DNA of 41,820 nt from positions 1-41,820 of the forward strand of contig BNBP01000063.1 in the NCBI GenBank assembly GCA_014656015.1, written 5' to 3'. Source of the stretch: Streptomyces griseoaurantiacus (GTDB taxonomy: Bacteria > Actinomycetota > Actinomycetes > Streptomycetales > Streptomycetaceae). The position numbers and the translations under genes were made by a program. Below are positions 1-9,236 of the stretch, in pieces. The first letter of the stretch is position 1; the number at the start of each line of letters is the position of its first letter. Below the pieces are notes generated by a model. That model was not told the DNA's origin and searched no databases. It saw nothing but the letters and a program-made list of their open reading frames with translations.

Positions 1-2234
1 TGGGCCCGGGGGCGCGCGGGGCCGTCGGAGCCGCCGGGGGCGTGGTCAGCGCACCGGCCGGGGGCGCCCTCGGGGCGGTGGCGGGCGGCATGAGCGCGGC
101 GGACGCCGAGGAGGCACGCCGCGCGGCACTCGAAGCGCGGGCCAACGGGGCGATGACGCCGCAGGGCGGCTCCGGGGGCGTGCCGGCCCCCGGCCCCAGG
201 GCGCCGGAGAACGGGGACGACGTACGGGCGGCGCGGGCCGGGGCGATCGCCGCCTACCGGGCCGGCGCCCGGGCCGCCGCGCGGGTGCAGGAGGAGGAGC
301 GCAGCAGCCGGGCCGCGCTCCCCGCGCCGCGCCCCGCGCACAGTCTTCCGCCCGGTGGTCCCGCCTCCGAGGGTGGCGCTCCGGGCGCGCACGGCGGTCC
401 CCGGGGCGCGGGCCCGGCGGGCACGCCGGAGCAGGACCCGGCGCTCGGCGTGGAACAGGCGCCCTCCCCGGCACCCGGCCAGATCGCCGATCCCTACGGC
501 GTCCTGGGCCGGCCCGGCGCGTACGGCCCCGCAGGGGCCTCGGGCGGGCCGCAGCTCCGCGGTGGCCCGGGAACACAGGGCGGCCCCGGCATCCCGGGCG
601 GTCCCGTCCGCCCCGGAGAGCCGGCCGGTCCGGCCGTGCCCGGCGTGCCCGGCGTTCCGGGGGCCCGGAGCGGCGCGGGCGCGTACGGCGCCCCGGAGGG
701 ACGGGCCCCCTACGGGGCCGGCATGCGGGACCCGGCGGCCCACCGCGCCGCCGCCCCCGTCCGGCCGGGCGTCCACGGCACCCCGGAGGGACCTCCCCCG
801 TACGGCACCGGTGTGGAGGGCCCGGCGGCCTACGGTGCCGTCCCCGACACGGCGCGCGGCCGCGGTCCCGCCGGGGAGGCGGACCCGCACCGCGCCCCCG
901 AGGTCCGGGACGCGCCCACCGCGCACTGGGGGCGGAGTGCGCCCGGGCGCGCACCCCAGCGCGGGCCGGGCACCGCGCTGGAGGCGGAACGGGCCCGGCA
1001 GGCGCGGATGGCGCTGGTCGGTCCCGTCACCGAGCGCTGGGCGCCCGAGCAGGCCGGGCCGGTGCACGAGAACTGGCAGCTCGCCGCCCCCATCGGTCCC
1101 GCCACCGACCTGTGGGCGCTCGGCGCACTGCTGTTCCGCTCGGTCCAGGGCCATGCCCCGTACCCCGAGGAGAACACCGCCGAGCTGGTGCAGCTCGTGT
1201 GCGCGGAGCCGCCCGCCTTCGCCGAGGAGTGCGGACCGCTGCGGCCGGTCGTGGAGTCGCTGCTGCGTCAGGACCCCACCGAGCGGCCCGACTTCGAGGA
1301 ACTGCGTGGTTGGCTGCGCTCGCTCGTGCGCTCGGCGCCCGAGCCGGAGGCAGGCGCGCACGTCGTGTCCGCGCCCCCCATCGACACCCGGCGACTGCCC
1401 ATCGTGCGGCGGCGCGGCGAACTCGTGCGGCGCCGCAGGGCCGGACTGCCCGTCGCCACCCGGGCCCGCCACCGGGGCGCGCGAGCGGGCCGTCCCCGTC
1501 GGCTCGGCCGGACCCTGCTCGTGCTGATACTGCTGGCGATGGCCGCGGCGGTGGCGTACGCCATGGTGTTCCTGCCGAAGAACGGGGCGCGCGAGGACGG
1601 CGCGGGTGCCGACCGCGCGGGCACCGTCGGCGAGGCGAGCGCCGCCCCCGCGCCCTCGGCGAAGGACGAGGCCGAGGGCAAGGAGAAGGGGAAGGGCGGC
1701 GGCAGCGCGTCTCCCGACGCGGGGAAGAGCACCTCCGGGTCCGAGGAGGACTCGGGAACCGGCAGCGACGGCGGTTCCGGCGTCGCCCAGGGCTTCACCC
1801 TGCGCAAGGACAACGAGGGCTTCCGGGTCGCCGTCGCCGACGGCTGGGACCGCGCGGGCCGCAACGGCAGGGGCCAGGTCGTCTACTCCCACGGCGAGTT
1901 CGAGCTGATCGTCGTACCGGGCCGGGACAGCACGGGCACATTCGGCACCGACCTGCTGACCTACCAGCGGGAGAAGGAACCGGAGACGCAGCCCTTCCGG
2001 GACTCGACCTGGGCGACCTCCACCGGCATGCGCCGGATCGACGTGGGCGGACGGACCATGGCGGAGGGCCAGTTCACCTGGACCGCCGGCGGCAAGGAGC
2101 TGTACGTGCGCAATCTCGTGCTGCTGGTCGGCAACCGCTACCACGTGGTGCAGGTGCGCGGTCCGGAGGCCGAGCGCGACGAGGTCACCCGCCTCTACGA
2201 GCAGGCGGAGCAGACGTACCGGGCCACCGGCTGA
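1..2234 (+). CDS. Ser/Thr protein kinase-like membrane protein, 5' partial
   Basis: The reading frame is open to the left edge, so the N-terminus lies outside the window; the GTG at 42 is internal. What is visible is a stretch of more than 300 residues rich in Pro, Gly and Ala (to about base 1000), then the C-lobe of a Hanks-type kinase: WAPEQ (subdomain VIII, about 1036-1050), DLWALG (subdomain IX, about 1108) and a terminal Arg-containing helix to about 1330. A basic stretch precedes one membrane span (about 1507-1575), an Asp/Ser/Gly-rich linker and a C-terminal extracytoplasmic domain (about 1790-2231) with the AVADGW and FTW motifs shared by the next three kinases. The Gly loop, HRD and DFG would lie upstream and cannot be judged. 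The low-complexity block sits where only about 20-30 activation-segment residues are usual, which is odd. Its codons are G/C-ending, so it is a real reading frame. Confidence 0.85.
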   Translation, partial: GPGARGAVGAAGGVVSAPAGGALGAVAGGMSAADAEEARRAALEARANGAMTPQGGSGGVPAPGPRAPENGDDVRAARAGAIAAYRAGARAAARVQEEERSSRAALPAPRPAHSLPPGGPASEGGAPGAHGGPRGAGPAGTPEQDPALGVEQAPSPAPGQIADPYGVLGRPGAYGPAGASGGPQLRGGPGTQGGPGIPGGPVRPGEPAGPAVPGVPGVPGARSGAGAYGAPEGRAPYGAGMRDPAAHRAAAPVRPGVHGTPEGPPPYGTGVEGPAAYGAVPDTARGRGPAGEADPHRAPEVRDAPTAHWGRSAPGRAPQRGPGTALEAERARQARMALVGPVTERWAPEQAGPVHENWQLAAPIGPATDLWALGALLFRSVQGHAPYPEENTAELVQLVCAEPPAFAEECGPLRPVVESLLRQDPTERPDFEELRGWLRSLVRSAPEPEAGAHVVSAPPIDTRRLPIVRRRGELVRRRRAGLPVATRARHRGARAGRPRRLGRTLLVLILLAMAAAVAYAMVFLPKNGAREDGAGADRAGTVGEASAAPAPSAKDEAEGKEKGKGGGSASPDAGKSTSGSEEDSGTGSDGGSGVAQGFTLRKDNEGFRVAVADGWDRAGRNGRGQVVYSHGEFELIVVPGRDSTGTFGTDLLTYQREKEPETQPFRDSTWATSTGMRRIDVGGRTMAEGQFTWTAGGKELYVRNLVLLVGNRYHVVQVRGPEAERDEVTRLYEQAEQTYRATG

Positions 2235-2429
2235 CGGCTCGTGACGGGCAGTGACGGTGGCCTTCGCGCATGACGGGTGATCGGGTGTTATGTCGTCACT
2301 CGCACCCCTGACGCCACAGCAGGTGCCACAACTCCCAAGCGTCACAGTGTCGTTTCCGTACCACCCCGCCGGTTCCCAGTGCGGGGGCGGGTCCTTACGC
2401 TGGTTGTGTCAAGACCATTGCGGGGAAAC

Positions 2430-4370
2430 GTGAATCAGATGCAGGGCCAGCTTCTCGCGGGCCGCTACCGGCTCGTCGACCCGATCGGCAGCGGGGGCAT
2501 GGGCCGCGTATGGCGTGCCCGGGACGAGGTGCTCCACCGGTCGGTCGCCATCAAGGAACTGACGGCCGCGCTCTACGTCACCGACAGTGACCGTGCGGTG
2601 CTGCTGGCGCGTACCCAGACCGAGGCACGGGCGGCGGCACGGATCAACCACTCGGCCGTCGTCACCGTGCACGACGTGCTGGAGCACGACAACCGGCCGT
2701 GGATCGTCATGGAACTGGTCGAGGGCGGCTCGCTCGCCGACGCGGTCCGGGACCGCGAGCGGCTGGAGCCGGCCGAGGCCGCCCGCATCGGGCTGTGGGT
2801 GCTGCGCGCCCTGGGCGCCGCGCACGCCGCCGGCGTCGTGCACCGCGACGTCAAGCCGGGCAACGTCCTGCTGGCCACCGACGGGCGGGTACTGCTCACG
2901 GACTTCGGCATCGCCCAGGTGGAGGGCGACACGACGATCACCCGCACCGGGGAGATCGTCGGCTCGGTCGACTACCTGGCCCCCGAACGCGTGCGCGGCC
3001 AGGACCCCGGGCCCGCCTCCGACCTGTGGGCGCTCGGCGCCACGCTGTACACGGCGGTGGAGGGCCGCTCGCCGTTCCGGCGCACCTCGCCGCTGACCAC
3101 CATGCAGGCCGTCGTGGACGAGGAGCCGCCCGAGCCGCGGTACGCCGGACCCGCGCTCGGACCGGTCATCGAGGCCTTCCTGCGCAAGGATCCGGCGACA
3201 CGGCCGAGCGCGCGGGAGGCCGAGCAGATGCTCGCCGAGGCGGCGGAGGGCCGCCGCCCGCGCGCGGCCCAGGCCTACGTCCCGACCCGGCACGTCGATC
3301 GCGCCACCGGCAGCACCCCGGGCGGTGAGGCCGCCAGTGGTGAGGGCCCGGAGGGCGAGGGCGCGACGGACCGGCAGGGGGCCGCGGGGACGACGTCCGG
3401 GACCTCGGGAGGGACGGCGGCCACGCGCACGCCCACCGACGCCACCCATGCCCTCGACGCCGCCCGCGCCACCGACGCCGCCACGGCCGTCGCCGAGGCC
3501 TCCGGCGCGTACGCCGCCGCCCGCGCGGCGGACGGGTACACGGCCACGCCGGTGCCGGGACGCGCCACCGTCGGCACGCACATAGCGGGCGCGCCCGCGT
3601 CGCCGGGCGCCCCCGGCCATCCGGCCACGCCCCCCTTCGGCGCCACCGCCCACCAGACGCAGCAGGCGTCCGCGGGCGCCGGGGACCGGCCGCGCCGCCG
3701 CGGCCGCACGGTCGCGCTCGTCCTGGCACTGGCCGTGGTCGTCGGCGCCGGCGGCGCCCTGGCCTGGAACCAGCTGGGGAACGGCGGCCCGGACGGCAAG
3801 AAGTCCGACACCTCCGCCTCGGGCGCCGCCGTCCGTTCCGAATCCCCCTCCTCCGGCTCCCGCACGCCCTCCACCGGCGAGGACGGGGCCTCCGCAGTGG
3901 TTCCCGAGGGCTGGCAGCGCGTGGACGACCCGCTGGGATTCAGCATCGTCGTCCCGCAGGGCTGGAAGCGGCAGGTCGAGGGCAGCCAGATCGACTACAC
4001 GCCCGACGGCGGACAGCACTTCCTGCGCGTGGCGGTGGACGACTCCCCGGACTTCGACACGGCGTACGGGCACCTCGCCGACCTGGAGCAGCAGTTGAAG
4101 CGGCTGACCGCCTATCAGCGGGTCAGTCTGAACTCCAACGTCTACCGCGACTGCCAGGGCGCGCTGTGGGACTTCACCTGGACCGCGCTCGCCAAGGACG
4201 GGCCGTACCCCGGTCCGCGACGGGCCGTCGAGCAGGCGTACATCAGCCGGGACGGCGTCGAGTACGCGCTCTACCTGTCCGGCCCCGCCTCGGACTGGGA
4301 CACCGCGCGCAAGCAGTTCGACACGATGCTGCGCGGCTGGCGACCGCCGGCACAGCGTCCCTCGGCGTAG
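2430..4370 (+). CDS. Transmembrane Ser/Thr protein kinase
   Basis: A 646-residue Hanks-type kinase predicted to phosphorylate Ser/Thr on cytoplasmic targets. Visible motifs: Gly loop GSGGMG (about residue 20), AIKEL with the ATP-binding Lys (about 42), catalytic loop HRDVKPGN (Asp about 140), DFG (about 158), LAPERV and DLWALG. A Thr/Ala/Pro-rich juxtamembrane region of about 140 residues leads to one membrane span (about 426-446). The C-terminal domain (about 480-646) carries VPEGW, VPQGW and WDFTW and matches the ectodomain type of the neighbouring kinases. I chose GTG 2430 because GGGGA lies just upstream and the kinase domain starts 10 residues later; ATG 2439 is the alternative. The frame is open back to 2277, but that stretch looks like promoter DNA. 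All catalytic residues are present, so it should be active. It sits 195 bp after the previous gene and is probably transcribed separately. Confidence 0.95.
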   Translation: MNQMQGQLLAGRYRLVDPIGSGGMGRVWRARDEVLHRSVAIKELTAALYVTDSDRAVLLARTQTEARAAARINHSAVVTVHDVLEHDNRPWIVMELVEGGSLADAVRDRERLEPAEAARIGLWVLRALGAAHAAGVVHRDVKPGNVLLATDGRVLLTDFGIAQVEGDTTITRTGEIVGSVDYLAPERVRGQDPGPASDLWALGATLYTAVEGRSPFRRTSPLTTMQAVVDEEPPEPRYAGPALGPVIEAFLRKDPATRPSAREAEQMLAEAAEGRRPRAAQAYVPTRHVDRATGSTPGGEAASGEGPEGEGATDRQGAAGTTSGTSGGTAATRTPTDATHALDAARATDAATAVAEASGAYAAARAADGYTATPVPGRATVGTHIAGAPASPGAPGHPATPPFGATAHQTQQASAGAGDRPRRRGRTVALVLALAVVVGAGGALAWNQLGNGGPDGKKSDTSASGAAVRSESPSSGSRTPSTGEDGASAVVPEGWQRVDDPLGFSIVVPQGWKRQVEGSQIDYTPDGGQHFLRVAVDDSPDFDTAYGHLADLEQQLKRLTAYQRVSLNSNVYRDCQGALWDFTWTALAKDGPYPGPRRAVEQAYISRDGVEYALYLSGPASDWDTARKQFDTMLRGWRPPAQRPSA

Positions 4371-4395
4371 GGGCGTAGGGGCGTAGGGGCGTAGG
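4364..4395. repeat. 8-bp tandem repeat, four perfect units
   Basis: Four perfect copies of GGCGTAGG run across the stop codon of the preceding kinase gene. The TAG stop (4368-4370) lies in the first unit, so a change in copy number would not alter the protein. Confidence 0.9.
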
Positions 4396-4540
4396 GGCCT
4401 GCCGGGGCGCCGGGGGCTTCGTGCGCCCCCGAAGTCCACCGTTCGTGCTGCCGCACGCCCCGGCCCCGGTACGTCACTTGTCGGCCAGCCGCGTTCCGTT
4501 GCCCTGGGGGGCGGTGGTGGGGTGCGGCATGATGGGGCGC

Positions 4541-6274
4541 ATGGGGACCGAGGGGGAGAACGTCCGTGTGATCGCGGGCCGATACCGGCTTCGGAACAGG
4601 CTCGGACGCGGCGGAATGGGTGTCGTCTGGCGTGCCACGGACGAACTGCTCGGCCGGGACGTGGCCGTCAAGGAGCTCCCCTTCGACGGCTCGCTCTCCG
4701 CGGAGGAGGCCCGCGCCCGGCGCGACCGCACGCTGCGGGAGGCACGGGCGGTCGCGCAGCTCCACCACCCGCACATCATCGTCGTCCACGACGTCGTGGA
4801 GGACGACGAACGCCCGTACATCGTCATGGAGCTGATCGACGGCGGATCGCTGGCCGACCGCATCGCGGCGGAGGGCCCGCTCGACGTGCGGGAGGCGGCG
4901 CGCCTCGGCGTCGACCTGCTCGGCGCGCTGAGCCGGGCGCACGAGGCCGGGGTGCTGCACCGTGATCTGAAACCCGCCAATGTGCTGCTGGAGAGCGGGA
5001 CCGGCCGGGTCGTCCTCACGGACTTCGGCATCGCGCAGGTCGCGGGGGCGTCGACGCTGACCGAGACCGGCTCCTTCGTCGGCTCGCCCGAGTACACCGC
5101 GCCCGAACGGATGTCGGGGGCCAGGACGGGGCCGGAGTCCGACCTGTGGTCGCTCGGCGCGCTGCTGTGCGCGGCGCTCAGCGGCGAGTCGCCGTTCCGC
5201 CGGGACTCCGTGGGCGAGGTGCTGCACGCCGTCGTGCTCGACGAGATCCGGCCACCGGAGCGGGCGGGTCCGCTGCTGCCCGTCGTACGGGGACTGCTCG
5301 ACCGCGACCCCGAGCGGCGCATGAGCGCGCCGGAGGCGGAACGGCTGCTGCGGGAGGTGTACGAGACGGGACGGGCGCCGCGCGGGACGGGGCACACCGC
5401 ACGCGGGGCGACGGGGCGCACCCCGCTCGGCTCGTACCGGACGCGCGCGCCCTCGTACACCCCGACACAACGGAACGTGCCGCGCGCGCCCGCCGGGCCG
5501 CCCTCGCCGTCCTCCCCGCCCTCGGGCACGCCGTCCGCCGCGCCGGCCCGCCCCGGCCGCCACTCGACCCGGAGCCTGATGCTGATGGCGGCGCTGGTCG
5601 CCGCCCTGACGGGCGCGGGCGTCACGGCGGCGGCACTGCTGCTGCACGGGGACGGCGACGGAGGCGGGGAACCCGGCCGCCCGGGTCCCGAGACCTCGGT
5701 CAGCGCGCCCCGCCCGACACCCACGCCGAGCCCCTCGGGCAGGACCCCGGGCACCACCGGCTCGGCCTCCGCCCCGGCCCCCGGCGCGAGCGCCTCCACG
5801 GCCGCCGGGCACCGGGCCCCCTCCGGCTACCGCACCGTGCGCGACCCGGAGGGCTTCTCGCTCGCCGTGCCGGAGGGCTTCACCCGCCGGCCGCAGGGCG
5901 AGCGCGTGTTCTATCTGTCGGCCGACGGGCACGTCCGCCTCGGCATCAAAGTCGCCGCCCCCGATCCGGGGGGCCCGCTCGCGGTCATGCGCCGGGCGCA
6001 CGCCGGGGGCCCGTCCACCAACCCCGGTTACCGCGCCGGCCGCGTCACGCGCACCGGGCACGAGGGCCGGCCGGCGGCGCTGTGGGAGTTCACCTGGGAC
6101 GGTTTCGACGCGGCGGCCGAGGGCCCCCGGCACACCTACGACCTGTGCTGGGACGAGGGGGGCCGGAGGTACGACGTGTGGGTGTCGGCGCCGGTCGGAA
6201 GGGGGCGGGAGGCGAGGGAGTACTTCGACGTCGCGGTGGACACCTTCGCGCCGGGCGATGTCACAGGTGGGTGA
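4541..6274 (+). CDS. Transmembrane Ser/Thr protein kinase
   Basis: A 577-residue Hanks-type kinase of the same cluster. Motifs in order: GRGGMG (about residue 22), VAVKEL (Lys about 44), HRDLKPANVLL (Asp about 142), DFG (about 161), YTAPERM and DLWSLG. A Pro/Ser/Thr-rich linker leads to a membrane span (about 346-370), a second Pro/Ser-rich linker, then a C-terminal domain with FSLAVPEGF and WEFTWDGF, like its neighbours. Three in-frame ATGs (4529, 4532, 4541) and GTG 4568 compete. I favour 4541 because CATGAT lies 7 nt upstream, which fits a leaderless transcript; GTG 4568 has a good GGGGGAG 9 nt upstream and would shorten the protein by nine residues. All catalytic residues are intact. Substrate unknown from sequence. 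Confidence 0.94.
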   Translation: MGTEGENVRVIAGRYRLRNRLGRGGMGVVWRATDELLGRDVAVKELPFDGSLSAEEARARRDRTLREARAVAQLHHPHIIVVHDVVEDDERPYIVMELIDGGSLADRIAAEGPLDVREAARLGVDLLGALSRAHEAGVLHRDLKPANVLLESGTGRVVLTDFGIAQVAGASTLTETGSFVGSPEYTAPERMSGARTGPESDLWSLGALLCAALSGESPFRRDSVGEVLHAVVLDEIRPPERAGPLLPVVRGLLDRDPERRMSAPEAERLLREVYETGRAPRGTGHTARGATGRTPLGSYRTRAPSYTPTQRNVPRAPAGPPSPSSPPSGTPSAAPARPGRHSTRSLMLMAALVAALTGAGVTAAALLLHGDGDGGGEPGRPGPETSVSAPRPTPTPSPSGRTPGTTGSASAPAPGASASTAAGHRAPSGYRTVRDPEGFSLAVPEGFTRRPQGERVFYLSADGHVRLGIKVAAPDPGGPLAVMRRAHAGGPSTNPGYRAGRVTRTGHEGRPAALWEFTWDGFDAAAEGPRHTYDLCWDEGGRRYDVWVSAPVGRGREAREYFDVAVDTFAPGDVTGG

Positions 6275-6327
6275 CCGGTTCCGGGCAGGTGTGGTGCCGC
6301 CCCCGTCCCCGCGCTAAGCATGGGGGC

Positions 6328-8124
6328 ATGAACGACAACGGGGGAGCCCCACAGGGACCGGACGAACCGACGAGCTACGCGCTGCAACCCCCGCAGGCGC
6401 GGAAGCCTCACCCGGACAATCCCTACGCCGCTCCGCGCCCGGAGCCGACCGGGCAGACCCAGGCCCCTCCACAGCCCCGGGCCCACCCGCAGCCTCAGCC
6501 GCATCCCCGGTCGTCCCGGCCGCACCCCCACCCGGAGCCCCGCCAGGCGACCGAGGCCGGGCATCCGGCCCCGGTACCGGAGCAGGCCGGGGGACCCGGA
6601 GCGGGTCCGGGCGCCGCGCCGGGCGTCGGCCGCCTCGTCGCCGGCCGCTACCGCCTCCTCTCCCGCCTCGGCCACGGCGGCATGGGCACGGTGTGGCGGG
6701 CCAAGGACGAGACGGTGGACCGCGAGGTCGCGGTGAAGGAGCCGCGGGTCCCCGAACACCTGGGCGAGCAGGAGCGCGCGACCGTCTTCGAACGCATGCG
6801 CCGCGAGGCACGTGCCGCCGCCCGCCTGGACCACCCGGCGGTGGTGACCGTGCACGACGTGGCGGTGGTGGACGGCCGGCCGTGGATCGTCATGGAACTG
6901 GTCCACGGCCGCAGTCTGGGCGACGCGCTCCAGGAGGGCACCCTCGACGTCCGCGAGGCGGCCCGCATCGGCCTCGAGGTGCTGGGCGCGCTGCGGGCCG
7001 CGCACGCGGCGGGCGTGCTGCACCGTGACGTGAAGCCGGACAACGTACTGCTCGGACGCCACGACAGAGTCGTGCTCACCGACTTCGGCATCGCCCAGAT
7101 CGAGGGTGAGACCCGGCTCACCGACACCGGCGGCTTCGTCGGCTCGCCCGAGTACATCGCCCCGGAGCGGGTGCTGGGCCGGCGCCCGGGCCCCGCCGCC
7201 GACCTGTGGTCGCTGGGCGTCCTGCTGTACGCGGCGACGGAGGGCGTCTCCCCGTTCCGCCGCAGCAACACCCCGGCCACCCTCCAGGCGGTCCTCAACG
7301 CCACACCCGCCCCGCCGGCCGCCGCGCGGGGGCCGCTGGCCGAACTGATCAACGCCCTGCTGCAGAAGGACCCGGCGCACCGCCCGGACGAGCCCCGGGT
7401 GCGCGCCCTGCTGGAACGGGCGGCCGCCCCGCCGCCGGCCCAGGCGCCCACCCAGGTGGTCTCCGCGCCGGCCCCCGAGGGCGGCGGGGGCATCCGCATC
7501 GGACGCAAGGCGCTGCGGGTCTCCCTCGGAGTCCTGGGCGCGGCCCTCGTCGCCGCGGCGGCGACCACGTACTGGCTGGTCGCGGACCCGTTCGCGGGCT
7601 CCCTCCCGGAGGGCTGGAGCAAGCACCACGTCACGCGTCTGGGCGCGACGCTGCCGGCCCCGGCCTCGTACCGCGCGAGCGGTCCGGACGCCGACGAGTC
7701 CGACAGGAACTGGGTGATGTACAGCGACCCGAGCGGCGCGATCACCATCGTGCTGCACGTGGCCCGCAAGGCGGAGGACACCGGCCACGAGATCAAGTCC
7801 TCGGCGGCCGCGGAGATGTACGCGGAGAACGACGAGTTCAAGGCCCGCGGCGACTACACCCGCGACATGCCCGCCAACCCGCGCACGGCCCCCGACGGCA
7901 AGACGACCTTCCACGGCAGGCCGGCGGCCGAGAACACGCTCGCCTACACCACCACGGACAGCAGCGACCCGACCCCGCGCGAGGAACGCGTCTTCTACTA
8001 CAGGACCTCGGCCGGGAACATGTACCAGGTCGCGGTCAGCTACCCCGGCAAGGGCGACTTCACGGCCAGGGGCCGCGAGGTCGCCCGCACGACACTGGCC
8101 AACCTGGACATCGACAAGCCCTGA
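6328..8124 (+). CDS. Transmembrane Ser/Thr protein kinase with Pro/His-rich N-terminus
   Basis: A 598-residue kinase, fourth of the cluster. About 95 N-terminal residues rich in Pro, His and Gln precede the kinase domain: GHGGMG (about residue 115), VAVKEP (Lys about 137), HRDVKPDNVLL (Asp about 234), DFG (about 252), YIAPERV and DLWSLG. A membrane span lies at about 393-421. The ectodomain (about 425-598) has LPEGW but is more diverged from those of the other three kinases and lacks their clear FTW motif. The gene begins 53 bp after the previous kinase stop. CTAAGCAT lies a few bases before ATG 6328, suggesting its own leaderless promoter rather than simple read-through. The disordered N-terminal extension before a kinase domain distinguishes it from the two complete neighbours. 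Confidence 0.94.
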   Translation: MNDNGGAPQGPDEPTSYALQPPQARKPHPDNPYAAPRPEPTGQTQAPPQPRAHPQPQPHPRSSRPHPHPEPRQATEAGHPAPVPEQAGGPGAGPGAAPGVGRLVAGRYRLLSRLGHGGMGTVWRAKDETVDREVAVKEPRVPEHLGEQERATVFERMRREARAAARLDHPAVVTVHDVAVVDGRPWIVMELVHGRSLGDALQEGTLDVREAARIGLEVLGALRAAHAAGVLHRDVKPDNVLLGRHDRVVLTDFGIAQIEGETRLTDTGGFVGSPEYIAPERVLGRRPGPAADLWSLGVLLYAATEGVSPFRRSNTPATLQAVLNATPAPPAAARGPLAELINALLQKDPAHRPDEPRVRALLERAAAPPPAQAPTQVVSAPAPEGGGGIRIGRKALRVSLGVLGAALVAAAATTYWLVADPFAGSLPEGWSKHHVTRLGATLPAPASYRASGPDADESDRNWVMYSDPSGAITIVLHVARKAEDTGHEIKSSAAAEMYAENDEFKARGDYTRDMPANPRTAPDGKTTFHGRPAAENTLAYTTTDSSDPTPREERVFYYRTSAGNMYQVAVSYPGKGDFTARGREVARTTLANLDIDKP

Positions 8125-8252
8125 CGCCCCGTCGGTTCGCCGCCGGTACCGGTGGCGTCCGCGCGGGGCGTTCATGACATCCTGTGACGTCGCGCGACGT
8201 CTCGGGAGGCCGCATGGGAACGGCGGACGTCCAGGGGGTTTGGGGAAGGTCG

Positions 8253-9224
8253 ATGAGGCTCTGCTTCCTGGTGGAGGAGCAATACCGCCGCGACGGCATG
8301 CCGGTCGAGGTGATCCGGCAACTGACCTCCTGGGGGCACCGGGTGGACGTCGTGCGGCCCGGCAGTTCCCTGCTGCGCGTGTCCGAGGACGTGTGGGCCG
8401 GCACCCATGACGCCTGGGTCCTCAAGACCGTCTCCGGGGGCCCCGGCCTCACTCTGCTGGAGGCCGCCGCCGCACTCGGGATGACGACGGTCAACGACGC
8501 CCGGTCGATCCGGGGCGTGCGCGACAAGGCGCTCGCCGCGGCCGTCGGCCGCAGCCGCGGACTGCCGCTCCCGCAGACCTGGGCGGCGGCGCGGCCCGAA
8601 CTCCTCGCGGAGATACCGGACTCGGAGTACCCGCTCGTTGTCAAGCCCGCCGACGGCAGTTCGGGACGGGCGGTGCACCTGGTCCCGACGCCCGCCCGGC
8701 TCGCCGAACTCCTCCCCGTGCTCGCGGGCGAGGGCATGCTGATCGCCCAGCCCTACGTGCCCAACTCGGGCATGGACCTCAAGGTCTACGCCGTCGGCGG
8801 CGAGCTGTACGCCACCGAGCGCCGTTCGCCGCTCCACCCGGACCACGCGATACGCGAACGCGCGGTGCCGCTCCCGGCGGAGGTCGCCGCGGTGGTCGCC
8901 CGCACGGGCGCGGTCTACGGCCTGGACCTGTACGGCGTCGACGTCCTGCTCGGCCCGGACGGCCCCGTCATCGTCGACGTCAACGACTTCCCCAGCTTCC
9001 GCCGGGTCCCGGACGCGACGGCGCGGGTGGCCCGCGCCGTGCTCGAACTGGCCCGTGGCGGAAGCCGTTCCGCCGAGGCGGCGGAACGATCCTTCGTACC
9101 CCCGGCCGAGCTTCCGCCCCCGGCACCGACCTCGGCCGAGTGGCACGAGGGGGCCGTCGAGGCGCCCGCGATGCCGCGCCCCCGCACGTCGCAGGTGCCC
9201 GCCGCCGCGCGCGAGCGCATCTGA
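8253..9224 (+). CDS. ATP-grasp superfamily protein, ITPK/RimK-like (first of a pair)
   Basis: A 323-residue ATP-grasp enzyme that should join an acid to an amine, or phosphorylate a hydroxyl, through ATP; the substrate cannot be read from the sequence. Visible parts: an N-terminal Rossmann-like domain starting RLCFLVEE, the ATP-binding VVKPADGSSGRAV, QPYVPNSGMDLKVYAVGG, and metal-binding YGVDVL followed by IVDVNDFPSF. The Asp-x-Asn-x-Phe-Pro segment resembles the inositol-phosphate kinase (ITPK) branch as well as RimK. A Pro/Ala-rich tail of about 50 residues follows. I start at ATG 8253 because its neighbour also begins directly at the first beta strand; ATG 8214, with GGGAGG 4 nt upstream, would add 13 residues. 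Only 12 bp separate it from the next gene, so the two are one operon. Confidence 0.85.
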   Translation: MRLCFLVEEQYRRDGMPVEVIRQLTSWGHRVDVVRPGSSLLRVSEDVWAGTHDAWVLKTVSGGPGLTLLEAAAALGMTTVNDARSIRGVRDKALAAAVGRSRGLPLPQTWAAARPELLAEIPDSEYPLVVKPADGSSGRAVHLVPTPARLAELLPVLAGEGMLIAQPYVPNSGMDLKVYAVGGELYATERRSPLHPDHAIRERAVPLPAEVAAVVARTGAVYGLDLYGVDVLLGPDGPVIVDVNDFPSFRRVPDATARVARAVLELARGGSRSAEAAERSFVPPAELPPPAPTSAEWHEGAVEAPAMPRPRTSQVPAAARERI

Positions 9225-9236
9225 GACCGGGGACCC

